In this document: positions 6,455 to 14,707 of the stretch, in pieces
How positions within the stretch are numbered: position 1 is the first letter of the stretch
Layout of the letters: each line of letters starts with the position of its first letter
Source of the DNA: Desulfobacteraceae bacterium
GTDB taxonomy: Bacteria > Desulfobacterota > Desulfobacteria > Desulfobacterales > Desulfosalsimonadaceae
Assembly: GCA_024636355.1 (NCBI GenBank)
Contig: JAGXHH010000031.1
Location: 1-15,810, forward strand
Reading direction: 5' to 3'
Length of the DNA stretch: 15,810 bases
The notes under the pieces: model-generated
Seen by the model: the letters and a program-made list of their open reading frames with translations, nothing else
Databases searched by the model: none
Told to the model about the DNA's origin: nothing
Made by a program: the position numbers and the translations under genes

Positions 6455-7093
6455 TCAGGAGGGCAGCGGTTCATCGGGTGAACGCTCCGATATTGCAGGT
6501 TCACCGAAAAGTTCAAGCCAGCGGACAAACACGTCGACCTTGTCCTGCCCGAATCTTGCCAGGGATGCGGTAATGGATGCCGCACTGTGACGGGTTCCCG
6601 CAGGCGGGGGGGTCTTCGAGAAGAACAGGTCGGCAAAACAGATAATCTGTTCTTCCATTGAGACCGGAACCATGTCCCGGGCCGGCACCGGCAGCAGCTG
6701 CCGGACGATTTCCCGGGCGGTGAGCCCCACACCCACATGACTTTCACAGACCCGGGCATGGTCAAACAACCCCTGCGCTTCCAGCAGTCGGCGGCCGAGA
6801 TAGCCATGGCAGATATACGGGTATTCACCATAGCAGCCGATCGACGGCGAGCGTGTATAAAAGATGCCGATATCATGAAGCAGGGCGGCCTGCTCGATAA
6901 ACCGGGTGTCCGGATTGAGATATGCCACTTTTTCGGCAATGCGAAGCGCGGCTTCGGCAACCGCTTCCGAATGCCGCACCAGAACCTCATGCGCGAGGGT
7001 CGCCGGCGGGTAGTATTGCCTGATAAGACCGACGACATCCGGCTGTGCCGGGGGCTCGTCATCGGGTTTATCGCAGGTCAGGGACTGTTTCAT
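6455..7093 (-). CDS. HD-domain phosphohydrolase-type protein
   Basis: 212 residues with one HD metal-dependent phosphohydrolase domain. Probable metal ligands are H41 in VRHSEAVA, H73-D74 in ALLHDIGIF, then H96 in YICHGYLG, H119 in CESHVGVG, and D155 in ICFADLFFSK, with K160 behind it. The HD-I-G-x-F pattern and extra histidines resemble small stand-alone HD proteins acting on nucleotides or phosphoesters; the substrate cannot be read from sequence. The first 20 residues are polar and probably disordered. It starts within the end of prfB (ATGA overlap of 4 bases) and stops just before the thiE-thiL fusion, so it is almost certainly cotranscribed and translationally coupled with both. Family confident, function open. 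Confidence 0.9.
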   Translation of the reverse strand: MKQSLTCDKPDDEPPAQPDVVGLIRQYYPPATLAHEVLVRHSEAVAEAALRIAEKVAYLNPDTRFIEQAALLHDIGIFYTRSPSIGCYGEYPYICHGYLGRRLLEAQGLFDHARVCESHVGVGLTAREIVRQLLPVPARDMVPVSMEEQIICFADLFFSKTPPPAGTRHSAASITASLARFGQDKVDVFVRWLELFGEPAISERSPDEPLPS

Positions 7094-8206
7094 TGATTTA
7101 TTACCAATCCGTTCCGTTCCGACAGCAGTACCTTTTCGATGAACGGATCGATATGGCCATCGAGTACCGCATCGACATTGCCGATATCCATATTGATCCG
7201 ATGGTCTTTGGCCATCTGGTACGGATGGAGCACATAGGAGCGGATCTGGCTTCCCCAGGCAATCTCCTCCTTGCCGTCGTGCATGTCCTGCAGCTTCTGG
7301 TCCTGCTTTTGCTTTTCATGCTGATACAGCCGGGCTCTCAGGACTTTCATGGCCAGTTCCCGATTTCGGATCTGGGATTTTTCCTGCTGGCACTGCACCA
7401 CGATTCCGGTCGGGGCATGGGTGATGCGCACGGCACTGCTGGTTTTGTTGACATGCTGACCGCCGGCGCCGCTGGCGCGGTATGTATCGATGCGAAGATC
7501 TTTTTCATCGATGTCGATAATGATTTCATCATCAATCTCCGGGTAGACGAATACGGACGCAAACGACGTATGGCGCTTGCCGCTGGCGTTAAACGGCGAA
7601 ATGCGGACCAGCCGGTGCACCCCGGACTCGACCTTGAGATACCCGTAGACATAGTTGCCCTTGGCGGTAAACGTCACGCCCTTGATGCCGGCTTCATCCC
7701 CCTCCTGCAGGTCCATCAGTTCCATTTTGTAGCCCTTTTCCTCGCACCAGCGGGAATACATCCGAAACAGCATCTGGGCCCAGTCCTGTGCCTCCGTACC
7801 CCCGGCACCGGCATTTATCGATACAATGGCATTCCGATCGTCATCCGGGCCGTTTAACATCGTTTCCAGGGAAAACTTCTGAATCCGCCGGCCCAAATCC
7901 GTCATCTGGCGCCGGACCTCGGCCATCGTGCTCTCGTCCGCTTCCTCTTCGGCCAATTCCTGGAGCACCTCGCAATCCTCTGCCTCTTTATACAGGTTTT
8001 TCCACCCCTCGAGCCAGCCGGTCAGCGCGGCCCGTTCCCGCAGGATGTTTTTCGCCTTCTCCGGGTCATCCCACAGCTTTTCGCCCCCGATGATATGCTC
8101 GATCTCGTCGAGCCGTCTTTCCTTGCCGGCAAGGTCAAAGATACTCCTGTAACTGGTCAAGTGTCGCATAAAAGCCCTTGATCTGGTCTTTCGTATCATC
8201 GTACAT
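7090..8206 (-). CDS. prfB: peptide chain release factor 2, expressed through programmed +1 frameshift
   Basis: RF2 recognises UGA and UAA stop codons and triggers peptide release. Translation begins at the ATG at 8206, with GGAGG at 8215-8219 eight bases upstream. It reads 23 codons ending QLQEYL, meets in-frame TGA at 8137-8135, and continues after a +1 shift as DLAGKERRLDEIEHIIGG. The assembled protein is 371 residues, close to the usual length. SPF at about 203-205 is the RF2 stop-codon-recognition tripeptide, and GGQ at about 248-250 in RASGAGGQHVNK is the catalytic motif of peptide release; NAGAGGTEAQDW marks the central domain. The uninterrupted frame from ATG at 8214 gives an N-terminus unlike RF2 and is an artefact of ignoring the shift. 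The 3' end overlaps the HD-domain gene by 4 bases. Confidence 0.96.
8134..8150 (-). promoter_or_regulatory. prfB programmed frameshift site
   Basis: Read on the minus strand, the site is acaggag-TAT-CTT-TGA-C: a Shine-Dalgarno-like CAGGAG three bases before the slippery CTT, then the in-frame TGA at 8137-8135 followed by C. TAT CTT TGA C is identical to the E. coli site. When RF2 is scarce the ribosome pauses at the UGA, and the peptidyl-tRNA-Leu slips from CUU to UUU, so RF2 limits its own synthesis. The mechanism is known from E. coli; its use here is inferred from the exact site and the matching protein on both sides. Confidence 0.95.
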
Positions 8207-8313
8207 CGGGACATCCTCCAAGATATAATCTGCGTTTATTCATTTCGCCACTGCCGGCCCTCACGAGCAGGCTCAGCGACGTTCATTTTTGGTTCACATT
8301 GATCTATTATTTG

Positions 8314-9903
8314 TTAATGGCCTTCGCGCCCCAGCACTTTTTTGGCGGCCGCAACTGCTGTTATGAGCAACAACCCCAACAGGCATAACGCCGGCAGCAC
8401 ATTGCCGTAAAGGGTATACACGGTTTTTTCGCCCCTCATTACCGGAATATCACGGGTAATGGCAGCGGTTTCAAAGAGGCCAGTCTCTTCCACTACCCGC
8501 CCTGCCGGATCGACAAAGGCGCTGATACCTGTGTTGGCGGCCCGAACGAGCGTCCGTCGATTTTCCACCGCGCGAAACAGGGCCATGGAAAAATGCTGTC
8601 GGGGGGCGGCGGTTTTTCCAAACCAGGCGTCATTGGTGATATTGACGATCAGGTCTCCCCCCCGCCAGACCATTTCGGCCGAAAGGTCCGGAAAGATAAT
8701 TTCATAACAGATCTGAACCCCGAGTGCGGCCTTTCCGTCAGAAAGCAGATGCCCCGGCAGACCCGATTTGAAATCACTGATCTGGGGCACCATTTTCCCG
8801 ACAAACGGCAGCCATTTTTTAAGCGGCACGTATTCTCCGAAAGGCACCAGGTGCACCTTGTCATATTTGCCCGCCTCCCTGCCGTCAGGGTCGATCAGAA
8901 AAGCGGTGTTGTACAGCCAGACCTGATCGATGTGCGGATCGTAGTTAAATGAGGGACTTCCGACCAGAAACCAGGTATTCATCCCTGCGACCGCATTCAG
9001 TACTTCATCGGTCATCGGCCCGTCATAGTGGAAATAAAACGGCAACGCCGTTTCCGGCCATACGACCAGGTCGGGCTCGCCTTCAGCAACCTCTTCAGAC
9101 AGGCGGATGTATTTTCGAGTGGTTGCCGCGCTGTATTGTTCATCCCATTTCAGCGACTGCTCGATATTTCCCTGGATAACCGAAACTTTTAAGGTATCGG
9201 AGGCGTTTATCGCCGACTCGATCCGGTCGATCCGGAATTTTCCATAGCCTGCCGTCAAAACTATGACGACAAGTGCGGCTGCCAGGGCGGCACCCGCCAA
9301 GCCGATCTTCACCTGATGGCCGTTCCACCGGGCTCTGCTGATAAACATCAGAGCCAGAAACAAGCTGGCGTTAATCAGTCCGAGAAAAAAGGAAACCCCG
9401 TATACGCCGAAAATATCGGAGATCTGAATCAGGTGCAGGAAGCGGTACTGGGAATATCCGATCAGTCCCCAGGGAAATCCGGAAAACAGATAGCCTCTCA
9501 GGTACTCAAAAGATACCCACAGCACCGGCACTGTCAAGAGCAGCCAGGCAGGCCGCCTGCTGAACGCCACTGTAAACATCGCAAACAGGGCGACATACAG
9601 GGCCAGGTAAAACGCCAGGAGCAGCAGAAGGCCGATACTCATCCACATGGGCAGCGGCCCGTAGTTGTGCATGGTCGGCACCAGCCAGTACAGCAGGGTC
9701 AGAAAATGGATGAAGCCGGCCAGCAACCCCAGAAAAAACGCCTCTTTGGCTGAAGACTCCCTTAAGGCGATCAGCAGCAGCGCCAGGGCGAACCACGCGC
9801 AAAAACCCATATGGATTGCCGGAAACGCACAGGTCAGTGCGACCGCACCGCCCACGATCCAGAAGAGTTGCTGAAATGTGCGCGCTCTTGCATCTAAGTT
9901 CAT
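8314..9903 (-). CDS. lnt: apolipoprotein N-acyltransferase
   Basis: 529 residues. Lnt adds the third acyl chain to the N-terminal cysteine of lipoproteins at the periplasmic face of the inner membrane. Residues 13-220 hold several hydrophobic helices, including FFLGLLAGFIHFLTLLYWLV and SFEYLRGYLFSGFPWGLIGY, the latter typical of the family. The periplasmic nitrilase-fold domain (about 236-490) keeps the catalytic triad: E284 in VVWPETALPF, K349 in YDKVHLVPFGEY and C399 in GVQICYEIIFPD. ITNDAWFG at 422-429 and HFSMALFRAVENRR at 437-450 are further Lnt signatures. A last helix (500-519) returns to the membrane. The ATG at 9903 lacks a clear ribosome binding sequence. tRNA-Pro lies 87 bases upstream on the same strand, and prfB follows after 107 bases in which I see no clear terminator. 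Confidence 0.96.
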   Translation of the reverse strand: MNLDARARTFQQLFWIVGGAVALTCAFPAIHMGFCAWFALALLLIALRESSAKEAFFLGLLAGFIHFLTLLYWLVPTMHNYGPLPMWMSIGLLLLLAFYLALYVALFAMFTVAFSRRPAWLLLTVPVLWVSFEYLRGYLFSGFPWGLIGYSQYRFLHLIQISDIFGVYGVSFFLGLINASLFLALMFISRARWNGHQVKIGLAGAALAAALVVIVLTAGYGKFRIDRIESAINASDTLKVSVIQGNIEQSLKWDEQYSAATTRKYIRLSEEVAEGEPDLVVWPETALPFYFHYDGPMTDEVLNAVAGMNTWFLVGSPSFNYDPHIDQVWLYNTAFLIDPDGREAGKYDKVHLVPFGEYVPLKKWLPFVGKMVPQISDFKSGLPGHLLSDGKAALGVQICYEIIFPDLSAEMVWRGGDLIVNITNDAWFGKTAAPRQHFSMALFRAVENRRTLVRAANTGISAFVDPAGRVVEETGLFETAAITRDIPVMRGEKTVYTLYGNVLPALCLLGLLLITAVAAAKKVLGREGH

Positions 9904-9990
9904 CGGGTCTGTCTATTGTTTTTGGTTTTTTTGTCTGGGGAACCGATCCGGGCAGGGGCATCGGCCGCATCACGGCCGGGCATAATCTGA

Positions 9991-10067
<77 letters not shown>

Positions 10068-10085
10068 ATTTAATTGTATCAAATC

Positions 10086-10114
10086 TATTTATCACCCTTT
10101 CCCATCGGTTTCAA
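10086..10114 (-). promoter_or_regulatory. sigma-70-type promoter for tRNA-Pro
   Basis: On the minus strand, TTGAAA (10114-10109) and TAAATA (10091-10086) are separated by exactly 17 bases. The -10 ends 18 bases before the tRNA, giving a 5' leader of about 11 bases. Spacing and position fit a tRNA promoter well; activity is inferred from sequence only. Confidence 0.65.
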
Positions 10115-10195
10115 GCCATAAGGGCCGCAACAAAATAAATTACCTGTTTCTGCCGGTCATTGAACCTGTTTTCTGCGTGCACCCCAGTATTTATT

Positions 10196-10936
10196 TCAAT
10201 TTTTCTCGAAGTAATCGGCGATACCGTCGGCAATTGCCCGGGCCGTTCGCAAAATATGGGCGTCCTGCGTCATCGCCCTGGCAGTCGCCGGATGGGTCAG
10301 GTACCCGGTTTCGATCAGGACTGCGGGCAGATCCGCCCCCTGGAGCACGGCAGCCGGGGCCGGTGCGATATCCACCTCCTGATCGCCCATGGCAGCCTCC
10401 AGCCGTTTTTTAAGACACCCGGCCAGATCGACCGAGGCGCTTAGGTGCGGCTGCTGCAACCGGTGCCAGTCAAACGGCGGGGCCTGCGGCGGCAGGGCCT
10501 CTTCGTCGGACCGGGGGGCGGCACTGTGGTAAATCGTCCACCGATTCAGTGCGCGCCGAAGGCTTGCCCCCGCATGAAGACTGATGAGCAGATCGGCCTT
10601 ATGGTGATTGGCGATGGAACTGCGCTCCCGAATATCGAGTTTGTAGTCCCCGGTCCGGGTCAGGAAAACCTGATAACCGGGCCCCATTTGCCCCTTGAGC
10701 GCTTCTGCCAGCGCAAAGACCACCTGCTTTTCCATTGTTCCATCGGCTCCCTTCACCCCCGAGTCATGTCCGCCATGCCCCGGATCGATTACAATCCGCC
10801 GACGGGAATTTTTCGGCGAAACGCCATCTGCTGCCTGCCCGGCGGCATCCGGTGCCGCCGTCATCATAAAAACGGCTGACAGGAGCACGGGAATCAGCAG
10901 CCATGACTTTTTGGAACGCCTGTTTTCATTTATCAT
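10196..10936 (-). CDS. N-acetylmuramoyl-L-alanine amidase (Amidase_3 family)
   Basis: 246 residues from the ATG at 10936. An N-terminal signal peptide is visible: basic NENRRSKKS, hydrophobic [16 protein letters not shown], then AAPDAAGQA as likely cleavage region, so the enzyme acts in the periplasm on peptidoglycan, cutting the amide bond between N-acetylmuramic acid and L-alanine. The single Amidase_3 domain has the zinc ligands H54 in [14 protein letters not shown]69 in GTMEKQV and H121 in [10 protein letters not shown], plus the catalytic glutamate E209 in [12 protein letters not shown]. No AMIN, SH3 or LysM targeting domain is present, which makes it shorter than AmiC-type cell-division amidases. 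An in-frame GTG at 10969 is possible, but the ATG puts the signal peptide at the terminus and has AGG seven bases upstream. Single minus-strand gene, between tRNA-Pro and the divergent tRNA-Leu side. Confidence 0.93.
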   Translation of the reverse strand: MINENRRSKKSWLLIPVLLSAVFMMTAAPDAAGQAADGVSPKNSRRRIVIDPGHGGHDSGVKGADGTMEKQVVFALAEALKGQMGPGYQVFLTRTGDYKLDIRERSSIANHHKADLLISLHAGASLRRALNRWTIYHSAAPRSDEEALPPQAPPFDWHRLQQPHLSASVDLAGCLKKRLEAAMGDQEVDIAPAPAAVLQGADLPAVLIETGYLTHPATARAMTQDAHILRTARAIADGIADYFEKN

Positions 10937-10962
10937 TATATTGCCTGCGGCCCCAATTTTGC

Positions 10963-10991
10963 TTGACACTGCTATGAATTAATATTATTTT
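10963..10991 (+). promoter_or_regulatory. candidate promoter pointing toward tRNA-Leu
   Basis: A perfect TTGACA at 10963-10968 and TATTTT at 10986-10991 with 17-base spacing, in an AT-rich stretch. Predicted start near 10998. Its -35 overlaps the alternative GTG of the amidase gene, which further favours the later ATG for that gene. It could serve a short RNA ending at the terminator at 11082, or the downstream tRNA and tig by readthrough. Confidence 0.5.
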
Positions 10992-10997
10992 AGTTGC

Positions 10998-11082
10998 GCT
11001 TTAAACATTTTTAATTATAAACTCAAGTAGTTGATGGCAGTTTGCTTGCAAAACCCGCAAAACTCGGCCATCATTTTTTTTT
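10998..11082 (+). ncRNA. candidate small RNA of about 85 nt
   Basis: Defined only by a promoter-like sequence (10963-10991) and a strong intrinsic terminator (11032-11082) with no open reading frame of note between them. The 5' third is AT-rich and probably single-stranded; the 3' part is the terminator hairpin. That architecture is common for trans-acting small RNAs, but it also fits a transcription attenuator upstream of tRNA-Leu and tig. No RNA family is recognised. Confidence 0.3.
11032..11082 (+). terminator. rho-independent terminator upstream of tRNA-Leu
   Basis: TGATGGC at 11032-11038 pairs with GCCATCA at 11067-11073; inside it AGTTTGC at 11039-11045 pairs with GCAAAACT at 11057-11064 with one bulge. 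A run of nine T follows at 11074-11082. The T-run is only on the plus strand, so it terminates rightward transcription. It is not placed to end the amidase gene, which runs the other way. Confidence 0.8.
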
Positions 11083-11119
11083 ACAGGAAACGGCGCTCGA
11101 AAAAAAGAAAAAAACGATT

Positions 11120-11206
11120 GCGAGAGTGGCGGAACTGGTAGACGCACTGGACTTAGGATCCAGCTCTTGAAAAAGAATGGGAGTTCGAGTCTCCCCTCTC
11201 GCACCA
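11120..11206 (+). tRNA. tRNA-Leu (anticodon TAG)
   Basis: 87 bases with encoded CCA. The acceptor stem GCGAGAG pairs with CTCTCGC. The anticodon stem CTGGA/TCCAG holds loop CTTAGGA, giving anticodon TAG for CUN leucine codons. The long variable arm (TCTT-GAAA-AAGA) marks it as a class II tRNA, and the T arm GGGAG-TTCGAGT-CTCCC is normal. It starts 37 bases after the T-run of the terminator, with no clear promoter of its own in that gap. Confidence 0.97.
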
Positions 11207-11257
11207 GTTCGAAGTTATCATTCTTCAGATAGAATTTCTCTTCAGGTGTAATTTCTT

Positions 11258-11280
11258 CGCCGGTGGCCTTACATCCGGCG
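11258..11280 (+). other. GC-rich hairpin between tRNA-Leu and tig
   Basis: CGCCGG at 11258-11263 pairs with CCGGCG at 11275-11280 around an 11-base loop, followed by the T-rich but interrupted TTAAACAATTTTA. It could be a weak terminator for tRNA-Leu or an attenuator in the tig leader; it ends 32 bases before the tig start. No clear -35/-10 pair for tig was seen in the 106-base spacer. Confidence 0.35.
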
Positions 11281-11312
11281 TTAAACAATTTTATTGATGA
11301 AAGGGTTTTGTT

Positions 11313-12641
11313 ATGCAAGTTACTGTTGAAGACATCAGTGATGTGAAAAAGAAAATACATGTTGAAATCCCCCGGGAACAAGTCACCAGGGAGCTCGACG
11401 ACGCCTACAGGCAATTGGGGAAAAATGCCAAATTAAAAGGGTATCGACCAGGCAAAGCCCCCCGCGCCGTACTCGAACGGCACTTCAAAAAAGATATCCA
11501 CGCCGACGTGGTCTCAAACCTGGTGCAGAACTCGTTTCCCGAAGCCCTCAAGGAAGCGGACCTGGCCGTGATCGACACATCGGCTGTCGACACCCCGGAG
11601 CTCGATCCTGAAACGGATTTCAAATACAATGCCACTGTTGAACTGAGACCCGAACTGGCGGATGTCGAATTCAAGGGACTGGAACTGAAGAAAACCGATT
11701 TCAAGGTGGATGGCGAAGAGATCGATCATCAGGTCGAGATGCTGCGCAAACATGTGGCCGAATACAAACCGGCTGAAAACCGGTCGGCGGCGGAAGGCGA
11801 TTTTGTCGTCATCGATTATGAAGGCTTAAAGGACGGTGAGCCTTATGAGCCGACGCCGCTCACGGAAAACCACTCATTCAAACTCGGCGAATCGGGCTTT
11901 ACAAAAGACTTCGACAGCGCCATTGTCGGAATGAACCCGGGAGACCGGAAGGACGTCAGCATACTGTTTCCCGAAGACCATTCCAATCCGGAACTCGCCG
12001 GCCAGACAATCGTCTTCGGCGTTACCCTGAAGGAAATCCGGGAAGAATATCTTCCCCCGGTCGATGACGAACTGGCGAAGAAATTCGGCCCCTTCGAAAC
12101 GGTCCGGGACCTGCGCGCACAGATTGAAAAAAACCTTGCCGAGGGATATGAAAAACGGACCCAGCAGGAATTGCATGAACAGATCTTTGAGCAGCTTTTG
12201 ACAGAAGAATTTGAGATACCCGATGTGCTTGTCAAATATGAGCTCGACGACATCATCCGGGACACGGAAATGCGGTTTGCCCAAAGCGGCCTTTCCATGG
12301 ACCAGCTCGGCATGACCCGCGAAATCATGGAACAGCAGTACCGCGGCATTGCCGAAAAGCAGGTCCGGCGGCATGTGATACTCAATAAAATCATAGAACA
12401 GGAAAACATGGTCGTTGCCGACGAAGAGCTCGAGGCCGAATACGCCAAGATATCCGATTCCATGAATCAGCCGGCCGACGTCATTAAGACCTATTACAGC
12501 AAGAACCCGGACAAACTCGATGGCTTCAAACATGCGCTACTTGAAAAGAAGGCGATCGATCTTATAATTAGTCAAGCCAACATTGAAACCGTCGCGCCCG
12601 AAGAAACCCGATCTTCCGAAAATGGGGCGGAAACAGAATAA
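11313..12641 (+). CDS. tig: trigger factor
   Basis: 442 residues, the usual length. Trigger factor is the ribosome-bound chaperone and peptidyl-prolyl isomerase that meets nascent chains at the exit tunnel. The N-terminal ribosome-binding domain (1-115) carries GYRPGKAP at 43-50, the equivalent of the GFRxGKxP signature that docks on ribosomal protein L23. The FKBP-type PPIase domain spans about 161-241 ([11 protein letters not shown] to VTLKEI), and the helical C-terminal chaperone domain about 247-430, with an acidic tail. AGGG lies eight bases before the ATG. It is first in the tig-clpP-clpX-lon cluster; clpP follows after 22 bases and is probably cotranscribed. Confidence 0.97.
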   Translation: MQVTVEDISDVKKKIHVEIPREQVTRELDDAYRQLGKNAKLKGYRPGKAPRAVLERHFKKDIHADVVSNLVQNSFPEALKEADLAVIDTSAVDTPELDPETDFKYNATVELRPELADVEFKGLELKKTDFKVDGEEIDHQVEMLRKHVAEYKPAENRSAAEGDFVVIDYEGLKDGEPYEPTPLTENHSFKLGESGFTKDFDSAIVGMNPGDRKDVSILFPEDHSNPELAGQTIVFGVTLKEIREEYLPPVDDELAKKFGPFETVRDLRAQIEKNLAEGYEKRTQQELHEQIFEQLLTEEFEIPDVLVKYELDDIIRDTEMRFAQSGLSMDQLGMTREIMEQQYRGIAEKQVRRHVILNKIIEQENMVVADEELEAEYAKISDSMNQPADVIKTYYSKNPDKLDGFKHALLEKKAIDLIISQANIETVAPEETRSSENGAETE

Positions 12642-12663
12642 TTCAGATACAGGAGGCTCAAAA

Positions 12664-13275
12664 TTGCCGTTAATTCCTATGGTCATTGAACAAACCAGCA
12701 AGGGCGAAAGAGCCTACGATATATTTTCACGGCTCCTTAAAGACAGGATCATTTTTCTCGGGACTCCTATCAACGATGAGGTTGCCAATCTGCTGATCGC
12801 CCAGTTGTTGTTCCTGGAATCCGACGACCCGGACAAGGATATCAACTTCTATGTGAATTCTCCCGGCGGCTCCGTTACGGCCGGAATGGCGGTCTATGAT
12901 ACCATGCAGTACATCAAGCCGGATATTGCCACGGTCTGCATCGGGCAGGCAGCCAGCATGGCGGCCGTTCTGCTGGCCGCAGGCACGGATGCGAAACGCT
13001 ATTCCCTGCCCAATTCCCGAATTATGATCCATCAGCCGATGGGTGGCGTTCAGGGTCAGGCTTCGGATATTAAAATACAGGCGGAAGAAATCCTCCGCTT
13101 GCGCGGTAAACTCAATGAGATCCTGGCGTTTCACACGAAACGTGACCTGTCAAAAATTGAACAGGATACAGATCGGGACTTCTTCTTGTCCGGTGAAGAA
13201 GCCCGAATTTACGGGATCGTCGACCATGTGATCATCAACAGGGACGATCTCGATAATTTACACAAGGAGGCGTAA
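12664..13275 (+). CDS. clpP: ATP-dependent Clp protease proteolytic subunit
   Basis: 203 residues from a TTG start. ClpP forms the 14-subunit serine-protease chamber that degrades substrates fed by ClpX or ClpA. The catalytic triad is visible: S98 in [13 protein letters not shown]123 in [10 protein letters not shown] and D172 in [26 protein letters not shown] at 64-81 forms the oxyanion region and handle. TTG was chosen because AGGAGG at 12651-12656 is seven bases upstream and the protein then begins [20 protein letters not shown], where other ClpP proteins start [10 protein letters not shown]. The same frame stays open upstream to 12583, inside tig, but that extension has no counterpart in the family. 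clpX follows after 3 bases, so the two are translationally coupled. Confidence 0.97.
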   Translation: MPLIPMVIEQTSKGERAYDIFSRLLKDRIIFLGTPINDEVANLLIAQLLFLESDDPDKDINFYVNSPGGSVTAGMAVYDTMQYIKPDIATVCIGQAASMAAVLLAAGTDAKRYSLPNSRIMIHQPMGGVQGQASDIKIQAEEILRLRGKLNEILAFHTKRDLSKIEQDTDRDFFLSGEEARIYGIVDHVIINRDDLDNLHKEA

Positions 13276-13278
13276 AAT

Positions 13279-14532
13279 ATGTCATCTTACCAGGGCGGAG
13301 ACGGCAACGATAACCTCTTCTGCTCGTTTTGCGGCAAAAATCAGCAGGAAGTCAAAAAACTGATCGCTGGTCCCGCAGTGTATATATGTGACGAATGTAT
13401 CCAGCTTTGCAGCGAGATTATAGAAGAAGAAAATGTCAAGGACACGGACATAACCAACCGGGTGCTGGCGCCGACGGAAATCAAGAAGATGCTTGATGAA
13501 TACGTCATCCAGCAGGACCAGGCCAAAAAGGTTCTGTCTGTGGCCGTCCACAACCATTACAAGCGGCTCGACAGTATTGTTTCCACAAATGATGTGGAGA
13601 TTCAGAAGAGCAACATCGTGCTCATCGGTCCCACCGGCTGCGGCAAGACGCTTCTGGCGCAAACCCTGGCCAGGTTTTTGAATGTGCCGTTTACGATTGC
13701 CGATGCGACCAGCCTCACAGAGGCCGGCTACGTCGGGGAGGATGTGGAAAATATTATTCTGTCCCTCCTCCAGAATGCCGATTACGATGTCGAAAAAGCC
13801 CAGCGCGGCATTGTCTACATTGATGAGATCGATAAGATCGCCATGATGTCGGACAACCCGTCAATTACCCGGGATGTATCCGGGGAAGGTGTTCAGCAGG
13901 CTCTTTTGAAAATCATAGAAGGTACGATGGCCAGTGTGCCGCCCAAAGGGGGGCGCAAGCATCCCCAGCAGGATTTTGTGAAGGTGGATACCAGCAATAT
14001 CCTGTTTATCTGTGGAGGCACTTTCAACGGGCTGGAAAAGATAATTGAAAAAAGGATGGGGTCGCGCTCCATGGGATTCGGGGCCAACATCATCAGTCAA
14101 AAGGAAAAATCGACCAGCGACCTGCTGCAGCTGGTGGAAACCGAAGATTTGATCAAATTCGGTCTGATTCCGGAATTCGTCGGCCGGCTGCCGATCATTG
14201 CCACCCTCAGGGACCTTGATGAGGCCGCACTGATCAAAATTCTGACCGAACCCAAAAACGCCTTGATCAAGCAGTTCAAGAAACTCTTTGAACTCGAGGG
14301 CGTTAACCTGCGGCTCACCGACAGTGCGCTTGCAGCAATTGCGCGCGGCAGCATGGCGCGCAAATCGGGTGCCCGCGGCTTGCGCGCCATCCTTGAAAAC
14401 ACAATGCTTGATATCATGTATAAACTGCCCTCCATCCCCGGCGTCAAGGAATGCGTCGTGGGCGAAGAGGTCGTTCTCAACAAGGAAGAACCGATCCTGC
14501 TCTATGAGCAGCAGCCCAAAAAGCAGGCGTAA
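13279..14532 (+). CDS. clpX: ATP-dependent Clp protease ATP-binding subunit ClpX
   Basis: 417 residues, typical length. ClpX is the hexameric AAA+ unfoldase that recognises tagged substrates and threads them into ClpP. The N-terminal zinc-binding domain has C15, C18, C37 and C40 in the LFCSFCGK and YICDECI segments. The AAA+ core has Walker A GPTGCGKT at 117-124, pore loop GYVG at 150-153, Walker B IVYIDE at 178-183, the RKH substrate-gripping loop at 226-228 and sensor-2 GARGLR at 364-369. The ribosome binding site AGGAGG at 13265-13270 lies inside the last codons of clpP, so expression is tied to clpP. It is followed by a 175-base spacer before lon. Nothing abnormal seen. Confidence 0.98.
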   Translation: MSSYQGGDGNDNLFCSFCGKNQQEVKKLIAGPAVYICDECIQLCSEIIEEENVKDTDITNRVLAPTEIKKMLDEYVIQQDQAKKVLSVAVHNHYKRLDSIVSTNDVEIQKSNIVLIGPTGCGKTLLAQTLARFLNVPFTIADATSLTEAGYVGEDVENIILSLLQNADYDVEKAQRGIVYIDEIDKIAMMSDNPSITRDVSGEGVQQALLKIIEGTMASVPPKGGRKHPQQDFVKVDTSNILFICGGTFNGLEKIIEKRMGSRSMGFGANIISQKEKSTSDLLQLVETEDLIKFGLIPEFVGRLPIIATLRDLDEAALIKILTEPKNALIKQFKKLFELEGVNLRLTDSALAAIARGSMARKSGARGLRAILENTMLDIMYKLPSIPGVKECVVGEEVVLNKEEPILLYEQQPKKQA

Positions 14533-14707
14533 GCCCGCTTTCAAACTAAGAAAGACCCGGACCGTCAGCGTATTTTGACGCCGACGAGAAGACGTCTTCT
14601 TCCGATCCGCATCATATTAACCGCATGCCTTACTTAATACACTCGAATAGTGCGCTGATGCGGCATCGGGAGCAAGCGTTTCAATTCTAAATTAAATAGA
14701 ATAAGTT
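14533..14707 (+). promoter_or_regulatory. clpX-lon spacer and lon leader with several inverted repeats
   Basis: No gene here. Visible structure: CGTCA at 14563-14567 with TGACG at 14576-14580; a perfect 14-base palindrome AGAAGACGTCTTCT at 14587-14600; CCGCATCA at 14607-14614 pairing with TGATGCGG at 14656-14663, extendable to 11 pairs with a bulge; and ATTCTA at 14684-14689 with TAGAAT at 14697-14702, five bases before the lon ATG. I see no T-run terminator for clpX, no good sigma-70 pair and no CIRCE or sigma-32 match. lon may be read through from clpX or driven by a promoter I cannot recognise. The last repeat could shield the start codon or bind a regulator. Confidence 0.4.

Noticed and set aside
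8207..8214. ATG at 8214 as the prfB start in one uninterrupted frame
   Set aside because: It gives MSRCTMIRKTRSRAF, which does not resemble RF2, and it sits only a base from the ribosome binding site. The ATG at 8206 plus the CTT-TGA-C frameshift gives a correct RF2 N-terminus.
9962..9978. CGGCCG-N5-CGGCCG hairpin downstream of tRNA-Pro as a terminator
   Set aside because: The stem is only 6 bp and no T-run follows in the direction of the tRNA, so it is not supported as an intrinsic terminator. tRNA-Pro may read through into lnt.
10937..10969. GTG at 10969 as the amidase start
   Set aside because: It would add 11 residues before the basic n-region of the signal peptide and overlaps a good promoter -35; the ATG at 10936 has better spacing to an AGG.
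12583..12663. N-terminal extension of clpP inside the end of tig
   Set aside because: The residues are not found in ClpP proteins, there is no ribosome binding site, and a much better TTG start exists at 12664.
13861..14544. 227-codon open frame antisense to clpX
   Set aside because: It lies completely opposite the highly conserved clpX core; no domain or ribosome binding site supports it. The same holds for the antisense frame over tig at 11874-12533.
14587..14600. AGAAGACGTCTTCT as a clpX terminator
   Set aside because: As RNA it gives only a 5-bp stem with a 4-base loop and no T-run. It is a better candidate for a protein-binding palindrome, which is noted under the lon leader.
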